Source of the DNA: Chara braunii
Lineage: Eukaryota; Streptophyta; Charophyceae; Charales; Characeae
Reading direction: 5' to 3'
DNA length: 41,183 nt
Assembly: GCA_003427395.1 (NCBI GenBank)
Contig: BFEA01000386.1
Coordinates: 1,414,919-1,456,101, forward strand
Position 1 is the stretch's first letter; each line of letters opens with the position of its first letter. The position numbers and the translations under genes are program-made. The notes beneath the pieces are model-generated. The model had not been told where the DNA came from and made no database searches. It saw nothing but the letters and a program-made list of their open reading frames with translations. Positions 1 through 10,580 of the stretch are shown here, piece after piece.

Positions 1-101
1 CGTCCGAAACGGGACGCGAACAGGGGGAGAAATGACAAGACGTATAAGAAAAGTAAGGGATTAATAATTAAAAAATAAAAATCGGGAAAAGGGGGGGGAA
101 C

Positions 102-109
102 TATAAATA
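102..109 (+). promoter_or_regulatory. TATA box in LTR copy A
   Basis: TATAAATA lies about 100 bp into the terminal repeat and is followed by a GC-rich stretch. The matching site in copy B reads ACAAATA, so only copy A keeps a canonical box. If it is a promoter, the element is transcribed on the plus strand. Confidence 0.3.
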
Positions 110-440
110 CCTCGCCTTCCCCGTGGATCGGGCCCGCCGCCGCGCCCATTAACAAAACCGAGGGGGATAGCCCCGCAGGGACCTCAACCCCTCAGGCTTT
201 CGCTCCACGCTACTCTGCTTCCGCCATGCCGACACCTGCTGGCCTTGATACCCGAACCTCCATAGTAACAGTCCGCCGTCGTAACCTATAGGGCTATGTC
301 CAAGCCTGAGACCCACATCCGCGGCGAGCTATATGAGGCGGTGCGGCGCTGCGCTCGGGGTCAGGGAAATTGGCCTGAGCCTCATCCCTGCCTACAACCG
401 TACGCACGGCCGCCCAGCGTCTGGGCCGACTTACCAAAGC

Positions 441-478
441 CTGTCTCTTATACACATCTAGATGTGTATAAGAGACAG
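441..478. other. Nextera mate-pair junction adapter (artefact)
   Basis: The 19-bp Tn5 mosaic end CTGTCTCTTATACACATCT is followed directly by its exact reverse complement, which is the circularisation junction of Nextera mate-pair libraries. Copy B lacks it: there the text runs straight from the equivalent of 437 to that of about 497. Translations across it give the artefact peptides VSYTHLDVYKRQ and MCIRDS, so the ORFs at 296-658 and 462-644 are not genes. Flanking bases up to about 497 are also unreliable because the junction joins two distant ends. Confidence 0.97.
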
Positions 479-716
479 CGTCAGTGCCGACTTACCAAGC
501 TGTACCACGGCCGCCACTCGCGCCACCCCGCGTGGCAAGACCTACCGCAGTCACACTGTCGCCGTCGACGTCGTCGTCCTCGTACGCGCACTCGCCTCAG
601 TCAGACGTACCAATCAACTAAAAATATCCCTAATTCCTGCTTAATCAAATATAAATAAATATTAATAATATTATTAAACAAAAACGACCGATGTCCGGCC
701 GACTCTCATGATCAAC

Positions 717-1237
717 AAAGGAAAAATTTTCCAGAATTAAATCATCATTCTATAGTAAAATTACAATCTAAATTTCAAATTTTCATTCCATCTTAAAAAA
801 ATTCATTCCAATTTTAAAATTTTTCATCTTAGTTGCAAATTTTCATTCCAATAATAGGGTATCCCTTCTTATTTGGACTGCATGCTAGAGGTGGAATGAA
901 AGTTTGGATGAGTTCATGAAATATTTTAATTGGACTGTCATTCTAAGTAAGGATTTTCAATCATAAGTAGGTTGATTCAATCTAAATTAGAAGGTATTTG
1001 TTGTACTAGAATGAAAATTTAATAAAAACATTTCATAAACTCGTCCAGACTTTCATTCCATCTTGAACAAATAGATATAGTTGGAAGGGAACGCTCATAT
1101 TTAGACGGGAACTTATCAAATAAAACTGTAAATTTTAGAATTGGACGAACATTAGAATGATAATTTATAAATATGAAGGATTTTTTTTTTATGGAATGTT
1201 TTTTCAACTTTCATTTCTCGTGGGAATTTTTCTGTTG
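717..1237. mobile_element. AT-rich MITE-like insertion in LTR copy A
   Basis: This 521-bp block is absent from copy B, where the flanks meet as GATCAAC-AGCGG (14627-14638). AAC occurs on both sides (714-716 and 1238-1240), consistent with a 3-bp target duplication. The ends are imperfectly inverted (near AAAGGAAAAATTTTCC on the left, GGGAATTTTTCTGTTG on the right). The interior is AT-rich and repeats TTTCATTCCA and its complement TGGAATGAAA many times, like the subterminal repeats of non-autonomous DNA transposons. No coding sequence is present. The superfamily is not determined: a 3-bp duplication would fit PIF/Harbinger or CACTA, but the TIR is not diagnostic. Confidence 0.65.
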
Positions 1238-2500
1238 AACAGCGGAAAAGAATCACGCGCGCCTTAAGCCTGCGCCCCCACGCACCCTTTACTCTAGTTA
1301 ACCACCCAGTCAACGCAAATTACCGACGCGGCCGCGCCTAGCACGGTATAGTTAAACTTTGAACCAACTATTATCTGTTACTTGCAAAAACCCGGGCGGA
1401 TACCCTTGTAAGGGTATTCGCGCCAACAGCTTACCAGACCACATTAAGCGACGTCCCCGTCGCTTCGCCAAATCAAAAGGCTATAAACCTACCCACACTC
1501 CAAATGCTGACGAAAAGAAGGACCAATTCGATTAGCCGACATACACAGGGTAGAGGCCTCCATCAAATCATGCCTCCACAACTATACGCTGCCAGGTTTC
1601 TAACCCGGGTCCCTCACTTCCCAGAAATTAGGACCCTGACAGTAAAAGTAACAAAGACCTTCCCAATCGTCCTCTCCCCGGTCCTAGACAACCTTCAACT
1701 GCTCGTTGGGTGTCCCTAGTCCTGGCAAAGACTAGGGACGCGACCCTTAATCGAGACCTTTGGAGACACTATCGCCTTCCTTCTCAAAAATTTTCTCACA
1801 ATCAAATATATATAGGTATATATGTATACTTAATATCCACTCAGCTCTTTCTGCAGTCTAGTACAAAAAGGCTAGGCCTCCATCTTCGCCCACTGTAGCC
1901 TGGCGATCAGACTAGGACTACGGCCCACCGCATTGTTACTTTAGCGGCAGTACCCTCGCTGGTTACGCAACGATAGGTTTTCTCCTGATAAGCATTCAAT
2001 CAGGATTCCCCAAAAATTCTCAATCATCACTATCTCACGGAGTAATTTCATTGGGGCGGGCGACTCCCCTTAAACTCTTACCCCGCGGTCCCGCAGCCAA
2101 GTTGCGCCGGCTAGCAGCCATCCAATGGGGTTACGCCCTAGAGGTACTAACCTTTACCGTTTAGCTTGGTATTCCTCAATATGTCCTAGAATTAGCACAA
2201 GTGGTTAGACGGAGCGTCGCAAAACAAAATCACAGGCTCACTGCGCGATACGCAGGGATCCGAAGGCATTTACCAGCCCTCCCACAATAGGCATGGCATC
2301 CTTCGCACGCTCACAAACAAAATCAGCGCTAGGTCCACCAGGCCGTGACCCTTGACTTGATCAGAGTCAACAACCACTCGTCCTGAAACATCTCTCGCCC
2401 TGCCCTCATTGCGACTTTCTCAAACATTCTAAGCAAAAGTGACCCTTCTCGTTATACTTTATCACTCATCAAAACAACTCACCATGTCATAAATCAGATT

Positions 2501-2520
2501 ACTCACCTTCGAGGGTGAGT
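2501..2520. other. Perfect hairpin with TTCG-containing loop
   Basis: ACTCACC and GGTGAGT form a 7-bp perfect stem around a 6-nt loop TTCGAG. It sits about 65 bp before the hairpin cluster at 2584-2708. It is not followed by a T-run, so it is not a bacterial-type terminator. Confidence 0.5.
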
Positions 2521-2583
2521 CTTCCAACAATAAAACTACCTCCCTTTCCAAAATTTAGGGGCTCTCATCATAGAACAAAACAT

Positions 2584-2708
2584 TCCCTCTCTCAAAATCA
2601 CGAGGGGTCTCATTACAGAACAAAATACCCCCTCTCCCAAAATCACGAGGGACCCCGTCACAAAACAGAACATCACAATACATCCCCCTCCTCCAAAATC
2701 CAAGGGGG
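2584..2708. repeat. Tandem hairpin units with CAAAATC-type loop
   Basis: Three consecutive units of roughly 45-55 bp share an AAAATC loop core and a variable spacer resembling CAGAACAAAA. Stems are CCCTC/GAGGG (2585-2589 with 2602-2606), CCCTC/GAGGG (2630-2634 with 2647-2651) and CCCCC/GGGGG (2684-2688 with 2704-2708). The third unit changes both strands of the stem together. A weaker fourth unit (CCC/GGG around AAAATTTA) precedes at 2542-2560. Confidence 0.6.
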
Positions 2709-3876
2709 TCTGATCATAAAACAAAACCTCACTGAGAGACCATCTTATGGGTCCTCGTCACACTTAAGCAATCGACAATCGGCATGGTGAAGCATTCGAG
2801 TCTCAAGGACTCATAAATCTTCAAGGAATCCTCACAACCTTTCACCAACAGGCTGTGCTTCCTCCCTTTATAGCTCGCACGAGTATACCGAGGAGTACTC
2901 AACTTTACATGTCGTACATTCATACATCCTTCACACAAAGTCATCCTTCATCAGGATAAAGCCACACGTGTGAGAGTGATAGTGATCGTCACAAAAACCA
3001 AGCCTCATAGAGTCTCAACTCAATATATACACAAGGATAAAAGGTCTCTCTAAAAAACAACACAGGTACCCAGCCTTCACGTCCCCCTCCGCTGAGTAAC
3101 CCATGTCCCGAACACACGAGTCTCTTAGAATGTACCCAAACATACACAAAGGCTCAAAGCACACAAATCTACCCCAACACGCCAACATATCACACATCTG
3201 GACATAACCGTTTAAACCATATCAAGAGGAGGGGGACAGTTGGTTCGTCTAGTACCACAATCTGCATATGTACAAATGGATAAGCTAGTCGCGCCTACAT
3301 CTAGACATGCACGTATCTAGCTCATTCCCTACATACAGAAAAACCTGATCCTACCAACGCATAGGCGAACCAGTCCCCACTCACTCGTTGCCCCCCTGGT
3401 TTCACCTATATGGCTGAACTATTTTCATCCTAAGTCACCTTATCGGACCATTATTGTGGGACCCCTCCCCGGATCCCGCCTATACACATGCACACATCCA
3501 AGTGTATGTCCGTCCCGACCCAGGTACTATGCAACTAGCCCTTACCAATTAGTATGGGGGCTAGGGCCGCACAACAATTAGCCTGGTATCCCAATTTCCA
3601 AATCAACGCATGTACAATTAGGCTTTTACTCGCGATGAGTCCAAGGATCTAAGCAGATGATTAAGAACAGCCTCCCAACTCAGGGTCTATGGCGAATCCC
3701 CAACACTTCTTGCTATACTTTCTCTGCCCTAGTCGTCTCATCTACCCTCTTACTCATTCAGTCAGGCCTCAACCCTTAGTTATCTTCACGCTTACCTTTA
3801 TAACTACGGTAATGGCTAGAGAGACGACCCCAACCAAGTCAAAAGAAGCGCATTTAGTGGAGAAAGAAGGCATTCC

Positions 3877-4692
3877 CTATCGGCCCATTGCTGCCCGAAT
3901 CTCCTCCCAGTCTCCGCTCCCTTCGTCGGGGTCGTGCGAACTTGCATAAGCGTCCACTACCGTGGCCAGGTTCCTAAGGTCCTGGCTATGGGGCAAAAAC
4001 CTTCGATCCAGGTACAACCCATTTATCAACTCACACGTGTACCTTGCACATCCCCATTCTTGCACCTTCACGGCAGCCTCTGCAGAGGCTTTCACCCTTG
4101 CCTGTCCTCCAAAGCATGTCTCTACCAAGAACTCTGGGAGGACAACTTGCAACGGGGCTGAGGGAAGTACAAACTCTTCAGCATGCTTGACCTCTACACG
4201 GGTCTCCACCTGCTCCTCTCCTTCCTGGACCCTGTCATTCGTCCACTTTGCTGCAGCTTCCTCAACTATCCTCAAGGGTCTCGCCAACAGACTCTTATGC
4301 CCAAGTGTCAACTCAATCCCGTGTAAGGCCCAAAACGAGGAGGACGCATACAGAGTCACCCTTACGGTCGCGCAGTCGTGACCACCGTCAAACCCGGACT
4401 CGATCCATGCAAAAACATCCTTGCCTATCGGTGCGCCCCACCAGGAGGAGATGTACTCTCCCTCCCGGACTCGCCTCGACAGAGAAATCTCAAACCCATC
4501 TTCCCCCCTGACGGGCAGGGTCACACTGGGATCTTCTTTTGCATAAGGCATCCTGAGTTGCCTTTGCTCCGGTCTGGGTTCTGCCCATCACAAAAAAATA
4601 TCCAGCATGCGCCTTCCGTTATTCTATTGGCAATCATACTCCACCATCTCATCTTTAAACCTCACCCTCAGATCATCTTTCCCTAGAACCAT
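3877..4692 (-). pseudogene. Decayed ORF of unknown family
   Basis: The minus strand keeps one reading frame from an ATG at 4690-4692 to a stop at 3877, about 271 codons, broken by two in-frame stops (codons 23 and 35); the last 224 codons are open. The product is acidic and soluble, with no signal peptide or membrane segment. Visible features are an early acidic/basic stretch (GKDDLRVRFKDEMVEY), SSWWGAP and VFAWIESGFDGG, a central Glu-rich segment and an acidic tail (DPDEGSGDWEE). I recognise no domain; it is not an obvious gag, protease, RT or integrase. An open run of this length in DNA otherwise full of stops suggests real descent from a coding gene, possibly the element's accessory ORF. 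It is the main argument for minus orientation. Confidence 0.4.
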
Positions 4693-7677
4693 TCACTTCT
4701 AGCGTTTGCGACCGCCCAACCTAGGAAGATATCGATGGTAATATACCATGGTAATACCCCTCTCACAAACACCGACTTCCTAATGGTGACTATTCATACA
4801 ACATGGTACATTACTCAAGAAATGGATGCCAATGATGCCCTGTTAAGATCATCCTGATGCTTATTGCATACGCACGTATAAAGTCTATCCCAACAATCAC
4901 CTATACCGAAGAGAGCCCTTCACACAAATATTCATCGGCAGTAGAACACCAAATACCCATCAATAAAACCCTCGAGTCATAGCCCAGACACTAATCAGAT
5001 ATCACTTTTACCACCCAGGAAAGATACAATATACACGTCATATAAGCAGGTACCCCAAACATGGGCAGTACACTCACAGTAACTAGGATATACTCGTAAC
5101 CACGATCACAACATAGCAGGCACAAGTCATTACCAGGGGTTGTAATTGAAGAGCATGATATGCTTTGAACATAATCACATAAAGCCAACTCAACTATCAG
5201 CTATATAACAAGATAATTCTCAAAACATATCTTAGTTTATACCAGACAGAATAAGACTGACAATGAGTGATTAACATGATACAATTGTTACCCCCTTCAT
5301 CTCTTAGGCGAAGCATATAATACAGAGGGGCGATGTGATCCTCTTAAGATAACATTTTGACTCCCGAGCCCCGCTCTCAAGATCAAGCCTCATCGCGACC
5401 CTCTCTGATTTCAGCGCTTGCACCTCACTGAGCCTAATCATGGTCAGATGGTCAGCCCCATTCATACCTGTCAAGACAACGGATAGCGAGTCCGTGCCCT
5501 TACTACTACGATGGCCCTGCTTAATGCGAGACGAACCTAGATCGCTACTCCCGGACCGCCCTCATTAAGCAGTAGCCGTTCCACCTGGCCATCACAGCCT
5601 CAACGAGGTAGCAAGCCCTTCCCTCCTCTCTCAACAGAGAATGTAGTTACTCTCCCATCACAGGAAAGACAACAACACCCCACTAATGGACAAGGAAATA
5701 GTTCCGACATGGGTCTCACTATCAGTTTCGAGACTAATAACCACTTCCTTAAGCCTCATCGAGGGGGTAACAACTCAAGAATGCACTTTCACTAAGAACA
5801 AATTATACACGCCGACTAACTCCTTCTCAGAAGAACCACCTTCCACAGAAGTAAGTCGCCCCATTCACCCCTGGTCCCATGCCAGACGTGGGTTTCATGC
5901 AGAGTCTATGTCCCCGTGAAAGGCAATCCATACATACGCCACCAATCAAACATCAAATAGAACACAACGAAAGCATATATATAGAGACACCCAAACAAAC
6001 AATCATAAATGCCATATATACATATATCACATATAGTTAACACATAGGCCTCTCTTCGGACTAGCCGAACCGCTATCCTCGTGGCCACTACTTGTCGAGA
6101 TCTATCGATAGCTAGCCAGGCAGCTCGCGAGTGACTCAAATCATCACCAACTCACACTATCGACGAGTCTAAGCATCGTATTGGCCGTAGTACCTATCAC
6201 ATCACATCCCAACCTGGGCTCAGGGAAATATCTTTACGATTAAACTCCTTACTTCGCATTTTATCAATCATTCCCTCACCCATGCTGTTCTCGTATCAGC
6301 AACTCCCTCTAACGCAGGGGTCATATGACTAGGGGAGACGCTCCATTTTAACTTGATTATCTTCCACGGCAGGCTTCGCACGACAATCACGTAACGAGTC
6401 AATTGGCCTTGAATTCCAATAATAAGCATACTTAGCAATGCCAGTACCACCTTGCTCATTCCTAGCCGTACCGAGCCTACAAGGCATTACCCAAACTCGT
6501 CCATCATTAAAGTCAAAGAGCCCTTCAACTCCAGTAAATCGCATACTAGGCAGTACTCACAACGCCTAATCAAGGCGCTTATCGATCTCAAGCAACCCTT
6601 ACTGCATCACTCAAACCCTACTCACGGAATTAACCCTCACTTCATGCTCTATCCAGCGCCATATACGATCAACCACTCCTCCTAACCCAGTCAACAGAGT
6701 AGAAGCGGTCATTCTCCGCGGATTATCAATCTGCCTCGAATCAGGGCCCGATTTCTAGGGACCCCTCAGTCTTTACGATACTTCCAACGACAGTCAAAAT
6801 ATTAACCAATCGCTCAAACAAGTCTATCAAAACCTCTCATTTGCCTATTTCTCACTTCCATACCCGGGTGTCGTTCCACCAGGGACAACGGTAGGCAACC
6901 GTTATCCCCGGCAACGGCGCCACGTGTCGAGCGCATCGGTCCGACACCACACGTGGCAGCGCGGGACCCTCTCGGCCGTGTCACGCAGGAGTTGGACCAA
7001 CCTCATCACGAACACACAAAGTAGAGCTTCCTTAGGCCGCTCCGGCCGAGTGCGCCAGCCATACCTCTCGCGAGCCCCTACGACAGGATAGGGCCTACGC
7101 GAGGCACAACTTACCTCCACCTTACGGGAGTTGTCACCTCTCTTCGGTGGGCATATCCCCGCCGAGCTACCAGTCCACAGTACGAAAGCTACTCGGTTGC
7201 AATCGCAGAGGTGGACCAGCCGAGGGCGTTTCTCGTTCGCTGTAGCATAGGGGGTACGCGCGGTAATACGCCTATCGGGCCTGCACGCGAACCGGCATCT
7301 TCGGGGGCTGAGGTCCCAAGCGCGGCTCGTCGTCGGTCGACTAGGACGCATCCCACTCACCACGCGCACACCACTCTAACAACCACAAGACAACAACACA
7401 CACACGTATATACGAAACGACACAACACAAACAACACGACAACGCTCCTAGCCCCTCAGTAGCCGTCCCATAACTCTCCGATGCGGAAATCGAGTAGGCG
7501 CCGCGTGCGAGGCTTAGTATAAAACCGCGCGGACGCAGGGCTAACTCATATCAACTCGTAATGCAAGCGCACGCAAGCGGTCGCAACGATGGCGTACTAT
7601 GTAGCACCCATACTCACGCGGTCCTCGTTAATCTCGAGGATCGTGTTCGACACTCAAGTGTCGGCTGACACGCGCCG

Positions 7678-7868
7678 CGAGGGTTAATCTCTCGACGCCG
7701 GACAACCGCCATGCGCGGTTGAAGATCACACACCCTCTTCTGCACCCTGTGCAAAGTGGGTGGTACACAGGTNCGAGGGTTAATCTCTCGACGCCGGACA
7801 ACCGCCATGCGCGGTTGAAGATCACACACCCTCTTCTGCACCCTGTGCAAAGTGGGTGGTACACAGGT
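7678..7868. other. Unmerged 95-bp contig overlap around an N
   Basis: 7678-7772 and 7774-7868 are identical 95-bp copies separated by a single N at 7773. Together with the equally long duplicate at 13883-14073 this points to contig ends overlapping by a fixed k-mer length, not to a biological tandem repeat. ORFs spanning it show the same peptide twice and should be ignored. Confidence 0.9.
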
Positions 7869-8416
7869 CCATACCTGTGGTGGNAGTCGCTTCTTACTGC
7901 CCTGGAGATGAGCCTCACTCCAGGCCTGGGCGAAAGTCAAGGGGTTTGACTTTGACGGCTGCCACNGACTACAACGTCCAACCATACAGCTCTAAAAAGC
8001 AAGGGTAAAAGGAGAGTCCTCCTTTCCTCTNAAGACATAATCTNGTTAACCCTTATGCACAATTGCAGTAGGCCTCTCAAATACTCAGGGTACTCGTAAA
8101 TATATGAGGGTTAATTATATAGGACGATCACTTCTCACAGTCACAGTGGGGCTCCTCTCAACCATATATATATGTAATCGCACGCAATCACATCCAGAGT
8201 CTGAACCACAAACGTACCTGCAATCACATCAAAGATCCAACAGAAGTCCACGCACTACACGGGGTCAACTTCAACCATTCTCTATGCTCATACCCCTTGC
8301 TTTAGCCATGCAGACCTCACTCTTGTGCGACTCCCCAAAATAAGTACTTAGTACTTTTGTTAAATGGCCATTAAATAAAGTCCAGGTGAAAACATAATGA
8401 AACAGTTCAAACCACA

Positions 8417-8492
8417 GGGCTAAAGCCTTTAGGTTGAGTGGCAAGAGTGGATTGGGGCTAAAGCCTTTAGATTGAGTGACAAGAGTGGATTG
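8417..8492. repeat. 38-bp tandem duplication
   Basis: Two adjacent units (8417-8454 and 8455-8492) differ at two positions. Each begins GGGCTAAAGCCTTTAG, which contains the 7-bp-arm inverted repeat CTAAAGC-CTTTAG. The differences between units argue that this one is biological, unlike the 95-bp duplicates. Confidence 0.7.
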
Positions 8493-8809
8493 CAGTTGAA
8501 TCGTAAACCGACAAGTCGGCGACCGACCTGTTATCTATGATAACAGAAGATGACCCTCAAGGGATCAAGTTGAATCTAGTCCTGATCTTGAATCAGACAC
8601 CCCAAAGGACCTGTAACACAAGGTAGGTCAAGTGCCCAAGCTAAATCATGAGCATTTGGGGGATAAACCTCCATAGCACATTCTCATTCAAAATTATATG
8701 CCAACTAAGTCTAAGCCTACCTCTAAGTAAGTGCCCAAAGCAAAGGTAGACTAATGGTAGAATCTCCCCTATTCAAGGTGAATCGCCAAAATCGACACCT
8801 ATCAAAATA

Positions 8810-9170
8810 TAATCCAACTCCTCTAAATTAAGAAAATTTCGGCAGCGCTTCCCGTAGGAAAAAGGGTATTTTTAGAATTTATATTAGCTTGAATATAAAA
8901 ACAGAAATAGTCTTTGAGTTTCCAAAGTCCAATTTTGTCAAACTCCCTGAATTAGCAAAAATTTGGGCAGCACTCCTTTTAGAAAATGAGACTTTCCTGA
9001 TTTTTACTAAGCCAAGTATGAACTTCAGACAATTGAACTTTGAAAAGTCAAAAATTGACTAACTCCTTGGATTTGTAGAAATTTCGGCAGCGCTTCCCGT
9101 AGAGAAAGTTGCTTACCAAAATTTATACAAGGCCAAGTATAACAAAAGATCCCTGAAAATGCGAAAATTG
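8810..9170. repeat. Degenerate ~110-130-bp tandem repeat
   Basis: Three units share an A/T-rich lead (AACTCC followed by GAATT-like sequence) and the block ATTTCGGCAGCGCTTCCCGTAG, shortened here to its core GGCAGCGCTTCCCGTAG. Cores start near 8844, 8953 (diverged: GGGCAGCACTCCTTTTAG) and 9085, each followed by a GAAAA-rich tail. Similar TTCGGCAGC...TCCC motifs occur in untranslated parts of plant LTR retrotransposons as far as I recall, but I cannot name the family. Confidence 0.5.
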
Positions 9171-9421
9171 ATCTAAGTAAAAAAACTTAGCTCAGAAAAT
9201 GCAGAAATTGAAACTAACTCTTATGGCTCTAGCACATGGCGAGTGACTAAGGCGACCATCTATCCAACTGAAACTCAAACCAAGTAGTAGCCTCACTCAG
9301 TCACATGCAGGCGAAACCACAAAGGTAAGTACTCTCACCATCCCCAAGTCAACCTGAGTAAACAATAGTTCATGATCTTTCAATGATTTAACCCTTTATA
9401 CCCAGCTTACATAAGGTATAG

Positions 9422-10580
9422 GTCAGGCCACCTGAACTTACAGAGCGCGCCCAACTTAGCCAGGCCTAAAGTCAGAATACCTAAACTTATAACTCTTAGT
9501 CCTTTCGGGTTTCGATATTGCGTGCAAAGAGTCGAAACACACATTCATCATGCAAAGCCACCCCCTTTTTCCTTGACCCTTTTTCCCAAACATCCTACAC
9601 CGAGGGCTACCCGCATCAGAGTTTACGCTAGGCCTATGGCCTCCCCATCCGATCCTGATCCTTCGCTTTCGCTCTCGTACCCCGGACCCAATCCCGCTCA
9701 AGTCATCCTAAGTTACTCACCTGCACAATCCCACACAAAGGCAAAGACCAATACAATCCCTCATTGGGGATATGACTAGACCACTCTAGTTGCCCTGAAC
9801 TGTTTAAGATATCCAAGTTGTATANACCTCTCTGACTTTAATCTTCAAGATGGGCGTAGGACTGAGCTATTCATCTTAGAAACAATGCTCAGCCGGCCGA
9901 AGTTTACCTTCAGTTATATCTCTTAATTGTACTCTCTTCAAATTGTGATAAGCTATAGCCAGACCATCCAATCTTATGGAACCCGTGTCTGACTAGCCTG
10001 TTCTTAATAGAATAATAATAGCGTATAGCCAAATTATACCCTTGGGTTCCAGCATGTGCGAGGCTTTGANCCAGACCCCCTGAACTTACAGAAGGATCTA
10101 TCTCTCTNTCANATTNATTTCTCTTTGAACCATTATGTGTGTGGCATCGAGTCAAACCCCCTGAACTTACAGAAGGGTCTGCCTCTTTGTCAAAGATTAC
10201 TTCTTCAGAATAAGAGCAGGAAGAGACTGAGNCACCTGAACTTACAGAACAACTCANTCCCCTCGTTCAGAAGCAAAAGAAACTCAGGAAAACCNAAAGA
10301 AAACAAGGCAACTCAAGGCACNAAAACTTATTGAGCGCCCTGAGTCCCTGGAAGTCAAGCGCAATCAACCCCTCGCCAGTCANAGCAGTCNGGCCACCTA
10401 AANTTATAGANCGGCCCAACCCTCCAGGCAAATCACAGCGCTAGGTCTCCCCAAACTTATGGGGACATCCCAGTCNCCAGAGTAATCAGACCCCCTAAAC
10501 TTATAGAAGGGTCTGACTTCTCCATGCAAAACCAAAATAAAACAAGGCACTNGGGTTCCCCAAACTTATGGGGNCCNCCC
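9422..10580. repeat. Cluster of AACTTA-loop hairpins with covarying stems
   Basis: Ten sites carry the loop AACTTA flanked by an inner stem that changes in step on both sides: CTG/CAG (loops at 9435, 10083, 10164, 10239), CTA/TAG (10401, 10498; imperfect at 9484), CCCCA/TGGGG (10454, 10563) and AA/TT (10325). Most have an outer stem too: AGACCC/GGATCT (10073-10078 with 10094-10099), CAAACCC/GGGTCTG (10153-10159 with 10175-10181), TGAG/CTCA, GGCC/GGCC (10392-10395 with 10413-10416) and a perfect CAGACCC/GGGTCTG (10487-10493 with 10509-10515). Eight sites fall within 500 bp. The spacers are unrelated, so this is neither a simple tandem repeat nor CRISPR. Ns occur in several units and blur some stems. 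Read as protein the plus strand gives a recurring PLNLQK, which I take as a by-product. Confidence 0.65.

Larger units (their letters stand above)
1..1428. repeat. LTR-like terminal repeat, copy A (interrupted)
   Basis: This block matches 13979-14821 almost base for base, apart from two insertions: about 60 bp around the adapter at 441-478 and the 521-bp element at 717-1237. Without them it is about 845 bp. The shared sequence ends at 1428 in ACA, so on the minus strand the repeat opens with TGTTGG; copy B carries TG at its other end (13881), giving TG...CA ends. A perfect 8-bp inverted repeat (1400-1417, ATACCCTT/AAGGGTAT) lies near the inner edge. Copy A starts two bases inside the repeat because the window begins there. 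Orientation is unresolved: a TATA box favours plus, the only decayed ORF inside favours minus. No convincing primer binding site or polypurine tract adjoins either copy. Confidence 0.75.

Noticed and set aside
296-658. 120- and 60-codon ORFs at the left end
   Set aside because: Both run through the Nextera junction adapter and contain its artefact peptides.
6902-7369. 155-codon minus-strand frame, Arg/Cys-rich
   Set aside because: No domain; composition and overlap with other open frames in GC-rich DNA suggest chance.
7614-7985. Protein with an internal perfect repeat
   Set aside because: The repeat is the unmerged 95-bp contig overlap around an N.
9422-10580. CRISPR array
   Set aside because: Only the short loop is constant; stems vary, spacing is irregular, and the context is eukaryotic.
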